NCBI RefSeq assembly: GCF_017876775.1
Contig: NZ_JAGIOP010000002.1
Location: 2,976,001-3,040,000 of the forward strand
DNA: 64,000 nt
Direction: 5' to 3'
Source: Mycolicibacterium lutetiense
Lineage (GTDB): Bacteria; Actinomycetota; Actinomycetes; Mycobacteriales; Mycobacteriaceae
This document shows positions 46,985 to 55,440 of this stretch, one piece after another (the first letter of the stretch is position 1; each line of letters opens with the position of its first letter). Under the pieces are notes generated by a model. It had not been told where the DNA came from and ran no database searches. It worked only from the letters and a program-made list of their open reading frames with translations. The translations under genes were made by a program, and so were the position numbers.

Positions 46985-48154
46985 CTACACCAGCCCGCTG
47001 ACGTACTGGCCGTCGTGTACCGATTCCAGCACCACCCGCATCGCATCCGCGCTGAGCGTCCACGAGAACTCGTCACTGCGGGCCTGCGCCTTGCTGCCCA
47101 GCTGCACACGCAGCACCGGGTCACTCAACAGTTGATGCAGTCCGGCGGCCAGGGCGTCACGGTCCTCCACCAGCAGCCCGGTGACCCCGTCGACGACCGA
47201 GTCGGTCAGCCCACCGGATGCGCGGTAACCGATGGTCGGCACCCCGTGCTGGGCGGCCTCGGTGACCGCAAGCCCCCAGCCCTCTTTCCGCGACGGCAGC
47301 ACATGTACCCAACTCCGCTGCAGCACACGGTGTTTGGTCTGTTCGTCGACGTGCCCGTGGAACGTCACCGAATCGGAGATGCCCAGCAGCTCGGCGTGCT
47401 CGACCAGTCGCTTTCGCCACCAGCCGCCACCCAGGATGTCCAGGTGCAGCCCGGGAATGTCGGCACGCAGTGCCGCGACGGCTTCCAGGGCGTCTTCGAT
47501 CTGCTTGTGCGGCACCAGCCGCGACAGCACCACCAGGCGCGGACTGGTCGACCGCGGCAGCTCCAGCGTGGGGCCCGGGGCCTCGTCAAGCCCGTTGCGT
47601 ACCACCGCAATCCGGCCGGAGTCGACCCCGAGCTCGTTCAGATCGCGTGCCGAGGGCAGGGATACCGTGACGTACTGATTGCGACGGTGCAGTCGCGGGG
47701 AGAGTTTCGACTCGACGAACCAGCCGATCCGGCCCTTCATCGGGCCCGCCACCGGCCACAGTTCCCGGTGACAGTGGTGCACGAGCACCGCGACCCGGCG
47801 GCCGAATGCGAGGCGGGCCAGGAACGGCAGCCCGTTCTGGGTGTCGACGACCACATCGGGCCGGACCTTGCGCAGCGGTCCGAGACCAACGCGGGAAGCC
47901 ACCATGGCCAGCCCGGCCCAGATGTACACGCTGTAGGCCCCGCCGGCCCGATTGATCTGCACGCCGTCGACCACTTCGCGCCGGGCCGCCCCCGGGTAGC
48001 GCGCGGTGCGCAACGTGACGTCGACTCCGTCGTCGGCCAGGCATGCGCCGATCCGCTGCAGATAAGCCTCGCTGCCGCCGCCCTGGGGGTGTCCGGTGTC
48101 GCGCCAGCACAAGAGCAGAACGCTCCGTAGGCGAGGGTCGGGACGGGCAGACAT
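46985..48154 (-). CDS. GT-B glycosyltransferase (Rv0225 type)
   Basis: From ATG 48154 the protein has 389 residues, matching Rv0225 (384). The N-terminal Rossmann domain begins LLLCWRDTGHPQGGGSEAYL, with a Gly-rich donor loop. The C-terminal GT4 domain shows VVLSRLVPHKQIEDALEAV and EGWGLAVTEAAQHGVPTIGY, with the E-x7-E pair. It probably transfers mannose or arabinose in LM/LAM or arabinogalactan assembly, judged by neighbours. It is convergent with the phosphodiesterase (35 bp). The TnpB element begins just upstream of its start. Confidence 0.92.
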   Translation of the reverse strand: MSARPDPRLRSVLLLCWRDTGHPQGGGSEAYLQRIGACLADDGVDVTLRTARYPGAARREVVDGVQINRAGGAYSVYIWAGLAMVASRVGLGPLRKVRPDVVVDTQNGLPFLARLAFGRRVAVLVHHCHRELWPVAGPMKGRIGWFVESKLSPRLHRRNQYVTVSLPSARDLNELGVDSGRIAVVRNGLDEAPGPTLELPRSTSPRLVVLSRLVPHKQIEDALEAVAALRADIPGLHLDILGGGWWRKRLVEHAELLGISDSVTFHGHVDEQTKHRVLQRSWVHVLPSRKEGWGLAVTEAAQHGVPTIGYRASGGLTDSVVDGVTGLLVEDRDALAAGLHQLLSDPVLRVQLGSKAQARSDEFSWTLSADAMRVVLESVHDGQYVSGLV

Positions 48155-48434
48155 CGAGTTGAGGGTAGCGAACTGTTGCCGGCGGGGTGCCCGTGAGTGT
48201 GTATGGGGTGTGTGGGCGTGGTGAGTCTGGCCGATCCGCACGGCAATGGCGGGTTGCGTCGAGGTTGGTGGGCGCGCCGGTTGCGGCGGTGGTGAACCGT
48301 GGCGTGGGTTTGTTGTCGGACCCTGGTGGCAGGGTGATCGACATGCGGGATCGTGGCTTGTTGATCGGAGTGCGCAGGTCGAGGCATGCGCTGATGGTCG
48401 GCACGGCGGCCGCATCTGGGCAGGGTCGGGCGCC
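48155..48434. other. 280 bp without a recognised gene, left flank of the TnpB element
   Basis: No serine- or tyrosine-transposase TnpA remnant was found in any frame. Composition is G-rich, with short open frames that lack family motifs. It may hold the left end of the element and the promoter of the glycosyltransferase gene reading left. Confidence 0.5.
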
Positions 48435-50090
48435 ATGATTGTCGGGATGCGCACACGCCAGCAGGCCGCGACGGTGGCCGGGCTCACCGGTGGCGTGCAC
48501 CTTGTGGGCAAGCCGAACCGTGATGGCAGCCCGAGCTTGTCGCGGTATGTCGATGTGGGTGCAGATTTCGAAGTCCACCGGGCCGTGGTGGAGTCGGTCT
48601 CGGTGCTGTTCAAGCTTTTCAACGGCGACGCCGACGGCTACGGGGCCACGGGTTCACCGGGTGAGTCGTTGCCGACCGGGTGGATGGTCGCCGGGGCGAA
48701 ATTCGAAGTGGAATGGCCGACGGATCCCGAGCGGGCGGGGTTGGTGCGCTCGCATTTCGGGGCCCGGCGGTTCGCGTTCAACTGGGGCCTGGCCCAGGTG
48801 AAAGCTGATCTGGACGCCACAACGGTTGACCCCGACCATGTATCGGTGGGCTGGGATCTGGCGTCGCTACGCAAGGCGTGGAACCGTGCCAAAGGCGAGG
48901 TAGCGCCGTGGTGGGCCGACAACTCGAAAGAGGCCTACTCATCGGGCCTGGCAGACCTGGCCCGGGCGTTGAGCAATTGGGAGACCAGTCGCAACGGCAC
49001 CCGCAAAGGCCGGCGGGTGGGTTTCCCCCGGTTCAAATCCGCGCGGCGGGATAGGGATCGGGTGCGGTTCAACACCGGCACCATGCGGGTCGAGGCTGAT
49101 CGGCGTACCCTCACGGTTCCCGTGATCGGCGCTCTTCGGGCCAAGGAAAACACCCGCCGCCTGCAGCGCCACCTCGCGTCAGGACGTGCCCATATTCTCA
49201 ATGTGACGGTGTCGCAGCGGTGGGGGCGGTTGTTCGTGTCGATCAGCTACGCCCTGCGCACCCCCACCACCCCGCGCACGGTGGCCCACCCGACGGTTGT
49301 CGCCGGGGTGGATCTCGGCGTGCGCATCCTGGCCACCGTGGCCACGATCGACAGCGTCACCGGTGAGCAGACCATCACCGAGTTTGAGAATCCGGCCCCG
49401 CTCAAAGCCACACTTGCCGCTCGACGCAGGGCTGGTCGTGAACTTTCCCGTCGTATCCCCGGATCGCGCGGTCATCGGGCAGCGAAAGCCAAGCTGTCCC
49501 GACTGGACCGGCGATGCGTGCATCTGCGGCGGGAAGCTGCCCATCAGCTCACCTCTGAGTTGGCGAGCAGCTATGGCCACATCGTGATCGAGGATCTTGA
49601 TGTGGCCGCGATGAAACGCGGCATGGGACGGCGCGCCTTTCGGCGCGCCGTGTCTGATGCGGCGATGGGGGTGGTCGCGCCGATGCTGGCCTACAAAACC
49701 ACCAAATATGGCAGCACGCTGACCAAGGCGGATCGCTGGTTTCCCTCGAGCCAGCTTCACCACGGTCATATCGCACCCGACGGCGACCCGTGCCGCCTGG
49801 TCGGCAAGGGGCGTATCGACAAGTTGTTGGCGTGCCCATCCACCGGTGAGGTGGTTGATCGGGATCGCAATGCTGCCTTGAATCTCCGTGACTGGCCGGA
49901 ATCTGCCAGTTGTGGTCCAGTCGGGACCACGGCCCCACCGGTACCCGGGCCGACCACCATGGTGGTCGGTACAGGCCATGGCGCGGACGCCGGATCATTC
50001 GGCGCCGGCGGAGCGTCCGTAAGACCCCACCTCGGTGAGGCCGGACGCGGCGAGGCCAGAACCCAAACCCCGCAAGGGGACGCCGCATGA
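48435..50090 (+). CDS. tnpB: TnpB-type RNA-guided nuclease (IS607/IS605-associated), solitary
   Basis: From ATG 48435 the protein has 551 residues. The ~80 N-terminal residues before LPTGWMVAGAKFEVEW are an unusual extension. The HTH/WED part (ARRFAFNWGLAQVKADL) and the OrfB_IS605 core follow: the RuvC Asp D293 in AGVDLGVR, the Glu E386 in IVIEDLDV, and the Asp pair in VVDRDRNAALNL (475/477). The zinc ribbon is altered: HHGH and CPST replace the usual CxxC pairs, as in some mycobacterial IS1535-like copies. The catalytic triad is complete, so the nuclease may be active. There is no partner transposase. It splits an Rv0225/Rv0224c-type gene pair. Confidence 0.88.
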   Translation: MIVGMRTRQQAATVAGLTGGVHLVGKPNRDGSPSLSRYVDVGADFEVHRAVVESVSVLFKLFNGDADGYGATGSPGESLPTGWMVAGAKFEVEWPTDPERAGLVRSHFGARRFAFNWGLAQVKADLDATTVDPDHVSVGWDLASLRKAWNRAKGEVAPWWADNSKEAYSSGLADLARALSNWETSRNGTRKGRRVGFPRFKSARRDRDRVRFNTGTMRVEADRRTLTVPVIGALRAKENTRRLQRHLASGRAHILNVTVSQRWGRLFVSISYALRTPTTPRTVAHPTVVAGVDLGVRILATVATIDSVTGEQTITEFENPAPLKATLAARRRAGRELSRRIPGSRGHRAAKAKLSRLDRRCVHLRREAAHQLTSELASSYGHIVIEDLDVAAMKRGMGRRAFRRAVSDAAMGVVAPMLAYKTTKYGSTLTKADRWFPSSQLHHGHIAPDGDPCRLVGKGRIDKLLACPSTGEVVDRDRNAALNLRDWPESASCGPVGTTAPPVPGPTTMVVGTGHGADAGSFGAGGASVRPHLGEAGRGEARTQTPQGDAA

Positions 50091-50100
50091 ACGTGTCACC
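49950..50100 (+). ncRNA. Candidate TnpB guide RNA (omega-RNA) scaffold at the 3' end of tnpB
   Basis: A run of stem-loops overlaps the end of the gene: CCGACCACCATGGTGGTCGG (49950-49969, a perfect palindrome), GGACGC/GCGTCC (49985-49990 with 50013-50018), CCTC-ggt-GAGG (50030-50040) and CCCC-gcaa-GGGG (50068-50079) with a GNRA loop. In characterised TnpB systems the guide RNA scaffold is made from exactly this region, with the guide lying past the right end. The position of the 3' boundary is not known. Confidence 0.5.
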
Positions 50101-50143
50101 AAACACACTCAACGGCAACGGTACCGGTCAGTAGGTTGGACAG

Positions 50144-50917
50144 GTGCAGCCCAGCGACATCTCGGCACGCTTCGCCCGCCGGGCAACCCTGAACCGGTCA
50201 GTACGCCTACTGGCGCAGTTCCGGTTCGAGCAGACCGACCCGGCCCGTTTCTACGGCGCGCTGGCCACCGATACCGTCGCCATGACCACCGACCTGTGGA
50301 CGGCGGCCACGGGCGAATCCCCTACCGGGCGCACCGTGCTCGACGTGGGCGGCGGGCCCGGTTACTTCGCCTCAGCCTTCGATGCCGCGGGTATGCACTA
50401 CATCGGGGTCGAGCCCGATCCTCGGGAAATGCACGCCGGACCCGCTGCGGACGCAACCGAGGGCACGTTCGTGCGGGCATCAGGGATGGCGTTGCCGTTC
50501 GCCGACGACAGCGTCGACATCTGCCTGTCGTCGAACGTCGCCGAGCATGTGCCGCACCCGTGGCGGCTCGGCAACGAGATGCTGCGGGTCACGAAACCGG
50601 GCGGGCTGGTGGTGTTGTCGTACACGGTGTGGCTCGGCCCGTTCGGCGGCCACGAGATGGGGTTGACGCACTATCTGGGCGGAGCCAGGGCCGCCGAGCG
50701 CTACACCCGCAAACACGGCCATCGACCCAAGAACGACTACGGCTCGTCGTTGTTCGCGGTGTCGGCAGCCGACGGCCTGGAATGGGCGGCCGGCACCGGC
50801 GCTCTGATCGCCGCTTTTCCGCGCTACCACCCGCGATGGGCCTGGTGGATGACCGCGATGCCAGGGTTGCGGGAGTTCCTGGTGAGCAATCTGGTGCTGG
50901 TCCTGAAGCCGTCCTGA
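50144..50917 (+). CDS. SAM-dependent methyltransferase (Rv0224c type)
   Basis: The protein has 257 residues from a GTG start. It carries the SAM loop VLDVGGGPGYFASAF (~65-79), acidic YIGVEPD, and ALPFADDSVDICLSSNVAEH, with the C-terminal WAWWMTAMPGLREF segment as in Rv0224c. Methyltransferase_11 type. The true substrate is unknown; neighbours suggest an envelope lipid or glycan. Read rightward, 46-55 bp before the aldehyde dehydrogenase. Confidence 0.9.
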   Translation: MQPSDISARFARRATLNRSVRLLAQFRFEQTDPARFYGALATDTVAMTTDLWTAATGESPTGRTVLDVGGGPGYFASAFDAAGMHYIGVEPDPREMHAGPAADATEGTFVRASGMALPFADDSVDICLSSNVAEHVPHPWRLGNEMLRVTKPGGLVVLSYTVWLGPFGGHEMGLTHYLGGARAAERYTRKHGHRPKNDYGSSLFAVSAADGLEWAAGTGALIAAFPRYHPRWAWWMTAMPGLREFLVSNLVLVLKPS

Positions 50918-50972
50918 CCAACCACTGGAACAGGTTCTCGTTTTTCTGGGAAATCTAGGTAATGTGACGCTC

Positions 50973-52442
50973 ATGACACAGAGCACGGCATTGAAAACCA
51001 CGTGGGACAAGCTGTTCATCGGCGGTCAGTGGACCGATCCGTCGACCAGTGACGTCATCGAGGTCTTCTCCCCCGCCACCGGCGAGAAGGTCGGGCAGGT
51101 GCCGCTGGCCGCCAAGGCCGACGTCGACGCCGCCTGCGCCGCGGCCCGCAAGGCCTTCGACGAGGGCCCGTGGCCGCGGATGACGCCGAAGGAACGCGAG
51201 GCCGTCGTGGCCAAGGCGACCGCGCTCATCGAGGCACGCGCCGACGACTTCAAGGCACTCCTGGCACTGGAGACCGGCCAGCCGCCGACCATCGTCGACA
51301 TGATGCAGTACGGCGCCGCGATGTCGACGCTGAACTTCTATGCATCGGCAGCCGACAAGTTCGCGTGGAAGGACATCCGCGACGGTCTCTACGGCCAGAC
51401 TCTGGTCCTGCGGGAGCCGGTCGGTGTCGTCGGCGCCGTCGTCGCCTGGAACGTGCCGTTCTTCCTGGCCGCCAACAAGCTGGGCCCGGCCCTGCTGGCC
51501 GGCTGCACCATCGTGCTCAAGCCCGCCGGCGAGACCCCACTGACCACCAACCTGATGGCCGACATGTTCGCCGAGGCCGGTCTGCCCGAAGGCGTGCTGT
51601 CGGTCGTCCCCGGCGGCCCGGACACCGGTCGCGCGCTCACCGACAACCCGGCGCTGGACAAGTTCACCTTCACCGGCTCCAGCGCGGTCGGCAAGGAGAT
51701 CGGCAAGATCGCCGCCGAGAAGCTCAAGCCGTGCACGCTGGAGCTGGGCGGCAAGTCCGCGGCGATCATCCTCGAGGATGCCGACCTGGACTCCACCCTG
51801 CCGATGCTGATCTTCTCCGGCCTGATGAACGCCGGCCAGGCCTGCGTGGGCCAGACCCGCATCCTGGCGCCCCGGTCGCGGTATGACGAGGTCGTCGAGA
51901 AGGTCGCCGCCGCCGCCGGGGCCATGCAGTGCGGCCTGCCCGACGATCCGGCCTCCATGATGGGTCCGCTGATCAGCGAGAAGCAGCGCGAGCGGGTCGA
52001 GGGCTACATCAAGAAGGGCGTCGAGGAGGGTGCCCGCATCGTCACCGGCGGTGGCCGGCCCGAGGGCCTGGACGGCTGGTTCGTGCAGCCGACGGTGTTC
52101 GCCGATGTCGACAACTCGATGACCATCGCCCAGGAGGAGATCTTCGGGCCCGTGCTGGTCGTGATCCCGTTCGACGACGAGGCCGACGCAGTGCGGATCG
52201 CCAACGACTCGGTGTACGGCCTGGCCGGTTCGGTGTACACCACGGACTTCCCCAAGGCCATCGAGATCGCCTCGCAGATCCGGACCGGCACGTACGGCGT
52301 GAACATGTACGCCTTCGACCCGGGCGCCCCGTTCGGCGGGTACAAGAACTCCGGCATCGGCCGCGAATGTGGACCGGAGGGCATCTCCGGCTACTGCGAG
52401 TCCAAGAGTGTGCTGCTGCCGTTCGGCTACACCCCGGAGTAA
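50973..52442 (+). CDS. NAD(P)-dependent aldehyde dehydrogenase (Rv0223c type)
   Basis: The start at ATG 50973 (MTQSTALKTTWDKLF) is chosen over GTG 50964, giving 489 residues. The cofactor loop FTGSSAVGKEIG (~227-238), the Glu of LELGGKSA and the nucleophile Cys in NAGQACVGQTR are all present, as is the C-terminal PFGGYKNSGIGRE. The sequence matches Rv0223c closely. It oxidises aldehydes of unknown origin to acids. A terminator follows. Confidence 0.93.
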   Translation: MTQSTALKTTWDKLFIGGQWTDPSTSDVIEVFSPATGEKVGQVPLAAKADVDAACAAARKAFDEGPWPRMTPKEREAVVAKATALIEARADDFKALLALETGQPPTIVDMMQYGAAMSTLNFYASAADKFAWKDIRDGLYGQTLVLREPVGVVGAVVAWNVPFFLAANKLGPALLAGCTIVLKPAGETPLTTNLMADMFAEAGLPEGVLSVVPGGPDTGRALTDNPALDKFTFTGSSAVGKEIGKIAAEKLKPCTLELGGKSAAIILEDADLDSTLPMLIFSGLMNAGQACVGQTRILAPRSRYDEVVEKVAAAAGAMQCGLPDDPASMMGPLISEKQRERVEGYIKKGVEEGARIVTGGGRPEGLDGWFVQPTVFADVDNSMTIAQEEIFGPVLVVIPFDDEADAVRIANDSVYGLAGSVYTTDFPKAIEIASQIRTGTYGVNMYAFDPGAPFGGYKNSGIGRECGPEGISGYCESKSVLLPFGYTPE

Positions 52443-52459
52443 ATCTCTTCGAATGTCGC

Positions 52460-52495
52460 AAAGGCGCCCTGGGACTGCGGTCTCAGGGCGCCTTT
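52460..52495 (+). terminator. Intrinsic terminator of the aldehyde dehydrogenase gene
   Basis: AAAGGCGCCCTG (52460-52471) pairs with 52484-52495 around a 12-base loop. It ends in TTTCGTT, 18 bp after the stop. Confidence 0.85.
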
Positions 52496-52587
52496 CGTTC
52501 GGGTGAGTTCGCACCGACAGTCAATATTCAGGTTCGCCAACTAGCGTGGCGCGGGTTCATCCGGCACTGAGACGCAAGGAGAATCCC

Positions 52588-52815
52588 ATGGCAGTTTCCG
52601 TTGATCTGACCAAGTCGCTCGACAAGGCGTACGAGGACAAGGCACTCAAGGAGATTCTGGATGCGTCGCCGGCGGCCCTCGCCGGGGTCACCGACGCCGA
52701 CGCGGAGCATCTCGCCGCGGCGTTCAACACCAAGACCGTGCGCCAGTTGGGCTCGAACAAGTTCCCCGCGGCCTATCCTCGGCGAGCAGACACAAACCTG
52801 CGCCTTTTCGCGTGA
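52588..52815 (+). CDS. Small helical protein, probably 3'-truncated by a hairpin repeat
   Basis: From ATG 52588 (AAGGAG upstream) the frame gives 75 residues. The first ~60 (SLDKAYEDKALKEILDASPA, then GVTDADAEHLAAAFNTKTVR) are charged and helical, like small mycobacterial proteins with a helix-hairpin-helix-like fold. The last ~15 residues (PRRADTNLRLFA) are encoded by the repeat at 52782-52841 and look artificial. Related proteins appear to continue with an aromatic helix after GSNKF, so this copy may be truncated. Function unknown. Confidence 0.7.
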   Translation: MAVSVDLTKSLDKAYEDKALKEILDASPAALAGVTDADAEHLAAAFNTKTVRQLGSNKFPAAYPRRADTNLRLFA

Positions 52816-52841
52816 AAAGGGACAGGTTTGCGTCTGCTCGC
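52782..52841. repeat. Long hairpin repeat / convergent terminator
   Basis: GCGAGCAGACACAAACCTG (52782-52800) pairs with 52823-52841 with one mismatch. Inside it a second stem, CCTTTTC (52803-52809) with GAAAAGG (52814-52820), continues the same hairpin around GCGT. It lies between convergent genes and supplies the 3' codons of one and, at its edge, the stop of the other (TAG, 52843-52845). The outer arm recurs at 1534-1592. Confidence 0.8.
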
Positions 52842-52842
52842 G

Positions 52843-53373
52843 CTAAACGGCTGCGGCCCTGACCCAGCGGGCGCAGACGAAGTCGCCGTTGCGCGCGCAT
52901 TCGGCCAGCGTCCACTCGGATCGGACCGGCAGCACCGGTGACCCCGCCCCCAGGGAGCAGGGTGCGTAGCTGACGATCATCTCGTCGATCAGCCCGGCCG
53001 TGACGAACTGGGCGGCGACCTCCCCGCCGCCGACCACCCAGACGTCTTTGCCCGCCGCGGCAGCCGCCAGCTGGGGGTGCAGTTCGGCTACCTCGCCGGA
53101 GAACAGCTCCACCGGGTGCTCGGCCGACACGATCTCCGGACGGTGGGTCAACACCCACGTCGGTTGCTCGTACGCCCACTCGTTGGGCTGGTCCTTGACG
53201 ATCCACTCGTAGGTCGACGACCCCATCACCAGTGCGCCAATGGTTTTGATGAATTCGTCGTAGCCAAACGGGCCGTCCTGGTCAATGTCCCGCGAGATCA
53301 GCCAATCCAGGCTGTCTGCGGTGTCGACGATGAAACCGTCCAGGCTCGATGCGGTGTAGTACACGGTCTTCAC
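52843..53373 (-). CDS. Dihydrofolate-reductase-like (RibD C-terminal) protein
   Basis: The protein has 176 residues. It shows YTASSLDGFIVDTADSLDWL at the start, GALVMGSSTYEW, and the cofactor strand DVWVVGGGEVAAQF, all features of the RibD_C/DHFR-like family seen in many actinobacteria as stand-alone proteins of unknown role. It is not the folate enzyme DHFR. It starts 3 bp after the stop of the AraC-like gene, so the two are co-transcribed. Confidence 0.88.
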   Translation of the reverse strand: MKTVYYTASSLDGFIVDTADSLDWLISRDIDQDGPFGYDEFIKTIGALVMGSSTYEWIVKDQPNEWAYEQPTWVLTHRPEIVSAEHPVELFSGEVAELHPQLAAAAAGKDVWVVGGGEVAAQFVTAGLIDEMIVSYAPCSLGAGSPVLPVRSEWTLAECARNGDFVCARWVRAAAV

Positions 53374-53376
53374 CGG

Positions 53377-54300
53377 TCAGTCCCTCCTCATCCATTCAAG
53401 TGGGTCACCCCGGTCGACTTCGATGCCATGGCGGGCCAACATGGTCCGCGCCAGGGCACGTCGGTGCGCCGAGTAGGTCAGTACATGCGCGACAATCCCG
53501 TACAGCTGAAAGGACTCGGGCGGATCGCACAGCGCGTCGATCACAGTGTCGCCCAGCCGTACCGCCGCCGAGTACTCCGATATCAGTGTGGTCCAACGCT
53601 TTCCGATGACGCGGTGGTGCGCCGCGAGTTGCCCGGCCGTCACCTGACTGGTGGTGGACCGCGACGGAAAGTCCCGGCCCTCGATGGTCGCCAGCCAGAC
53701 CTCTTTGGTCCACACGATCGCCCCGAGCACGTCCGCGACGGTGGGTTCCGGGCCGTCCCAGTCCAGCACCACCTGGCCCGGTGAAACCTCTTGTACCCAT
53801 TGCTGTTCGGAGAGCGCAGCGGCGGCACCGATCAGGTACTCGGTGTCGGCGACATCGTGTACGAGCATGAACTGGGCGATATCGGGACCGGATGACTCCC
53901 CCGGGTCGGCATCACACCACAACGACTGTGGTGGATGGAAGTGCACCCCGTTGAGAGCGGTCAACCGGAATCCGACGTCGCCGGCACGTGAGGGCGGCAC
54001 GCCGAAGGCGCGGCGAAACGCCCGCGAGAACACCTCGGCCGACGACCAGCCCTCCGCCTCGGCCACCTCAGCGACCCCGGTACCGCGCTGCAACCGCCAG
54101 GCCGCGCGCTCGAGCATGACCCGTCGGCGCAGCGCCGCAGGTGGTTCCCCGGTGAGCCTGCGCACCTCCCGGGAGAAGTGAAACTCTGATGCGTAACTGC
54201 TGCGGGCCATGTCGCCGACGCCGGAGTTGTCGTCGTCGACGACGGCGTCGAGCAGTTCCCGCAGCCGGTCACGCCCGTTCGGTTGAACCTCCACGGTCAC
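53377..54300 (-). CDS. AraC-type HTH fused to a DinB-like domain
   Basis: The protein has 307 residues. Residues ~28-110 form an AraC HTH pair (SEFHFSREVRRLTGEPPAAL, ERAAWRLQRGTGVAEVAEAE and VFSRAFRRAFG). The remaining ~190 resemble a DinB/mycothiol-transferase four-helix protein (DIAQFMLVHDVADTEYLIGA, VWTKEVWLATIEGRD, LYGIVAHVLTYSAHRRALA) with His residues at the metal positions. Such fusions look like stress or electrophile sensors. No inducer is known. It is the first gene of the pair with the DHFR-like protein. Confidence 0.83.
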   Translation of the reverse strand: MTVEVQPNGRDRLRELLDAVVDDDNSGVGDMARSSYASEFHFSREVRRLTGEPPAALRRRVMLERAAWRLQRGTGVAEVAEAEGWSSAEVFSRAFRRAFGVPPSRAGDVGFRLTALNGVHFHPPQSLWCDADPGESSGPDIAQFMLVHDVADTEYLIGAAAALSEQQWVQEVSPGQVVLDWDGPEPTVADVLGAIVWTKEVWLATIEGRDFPSRSTTSQVTAGQLAAHHRVIGKRWTTLISEYSAAVRLGDTVIDALCDPPESFQLYGIVAHVLTYSAHRRALARTMLARHGIEVDRGDPLEWMRRD

Positions 54301-54363
54301 CGAGTATGGTCCGCCACCCGCCCCGGGACCATGACATTTCCTGCTGTGATCGCCCCGCCTGCC

Positions 54364-55221
54364 TCAGCTGTCCAACACCTGCGCCACCCGGGCCTCGACG
54401 TCGACACCGTCGAGATCGGACAGGTTCACCCCGAACCGTTCGGTGAGCGCATCGAGAACCTGTGCGGCGGTGTCGAATCGGATGCGTTCGGTCTCACCGC
54501 CGCGGTGGATGGCCAGGTTCCTGCCGCGCAGGTTGATCCGCGCGTCGTCGGTGACCAGCGCCGCCGACAGTCCGACGACAAAGACTCCACCGGGATGTGT
54601 TGACACATACCAGCTTCCGACTTCGAGGTCGATGCGCGGCTGCGGCACGGTGGTGAATCGGTACAGCGGCTGCCACTGGCCGCGGACCTGCGCGGCCAAT
54701 TCGTACTCCGGCTCATGGCGGGTGGGCAGCTCGATCAGGCGGTAGGGCTCGTGGCGGGTCTGCTGCACCGCGCCGGCCTGCAGCCGGATGGGCGACGATA
54801 ATGTCTGCCCGCCGAAGCCGACGTCGACCAGGTAGCGCCCGGCCTCACCGGGAACCGTCACGGCAAGCACGTTGTGGGTGAGCGCGGGCAACGGGGCGTC
54901 AGGTTCCTTCATCCAGACCACCCGCCCGGCCAGCCGTTCGACGCCGTACCCCAGCTCATCGAGGGCGTAGCCGAGGAGTCCGTTGTGCTCGTAGCAGTAG
55001 CCACCACGGCGCCGGGTGATCAGCTTGTCCGTCAATGCCGCTGCACCGAGATCGGCAACCGGCATGCCCAGCAAAGGGTCGAGGTTCTCGAACGGGATCG
55101 ACCGGCCGTGCGCGGCGACGATGGCCCGCAACGTGTCGGAGTCCGGTTGCGTAGAACCGTGGTAGCCGATCCGGCCGAAGTAGCCGGGCAGATCGAATGC
55201 GTCAGATGGCGATGAGCCCAT
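54364..55221 (-). CDS. nat: Arylamine N-acetyltransferase
   Basis: From ATG 55221 the protein has 285 residues, the usual NAT size; the upstream frame adds little. The triad is complete: C76 in RRGGYCYEHN, H116 in LTHNVL and D133 in LVDVGFG. NATs acetylate arylamines such as isoniazid, or use propionyl-CoA from sterol breakdown. M. tuberculosis nat (Rv3566c) lies in the sterol cluster, so this may be a second, unlinked copy. The 219 bp upstream gap contains a KstR-like site that belongs to the divergent gene. Confidence 0.93.
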   Translation of the reverse strand: MGSSPSDAFDLPGYFGRIGYHGSTQPDSDTLRAIVAAHGRSIPFENLDPLLGMPVADLGAAALTDKLITRRRGGYCYEHNGLLGYALDELGYGVERLAGRVVWMKEPDAPLPALTHNVLAVTVPGEAGRYLVDVGFGGQTLSSPIRLQAGAVQQTRHEPYRLIELPTRHEPEYELAAQVRGQWQPLYRFTTVPQPRIDLEVGSWYVSTHPGGVFVVGLSAALVTDDARINLRGRNLAIHRGGETERIRFDTAAQVLDALTERFGVNLSDLDGVDVEARVAQVLDS

Positions 55222-55392
55222 GGCGGCCAATGATGCTGCCTCAACCGGGGTACAGGTCAACTCGACTGTGACGAATCCGTCGGAGCCATAGCCACGCCGC
55301 GCGACCGGTGGTTTTGAGAGGATGGACGGCAGCTACCCGGCAGTAGGGAAATGAACCCGCGAAGCAAATGGGTTTTTCGCCCGCTACCTGGG

Positions 55393-55420
55393 TACACTGG
55401 CAAAACTAGAACACGTTCCA
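55393..55420 (+). promoter_or_regulatory. Promoter -10 with KstR-like operator
   Basis: A possible -10 TACACT (55393-55398) is followed by TAGAACACGTTCCA (55407-55420). This fits TnnAACnnGTTnnA, the operator recalled for the cholesterol repressor KstR, at every fixed position. It would cover the transcription start of the acyltransferase operon. Confidence 0.65.
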
Positions 55421-55440
55421 ATCCACATCAGGGGGACCCT

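Noticed and set aside
48155..48434. Remnant of a serine resolvase (TnpA) upstream of tnpB
   Set aside because: No resolvase motif such as the catalytic Ser region or the HTH tail was found in any frame.
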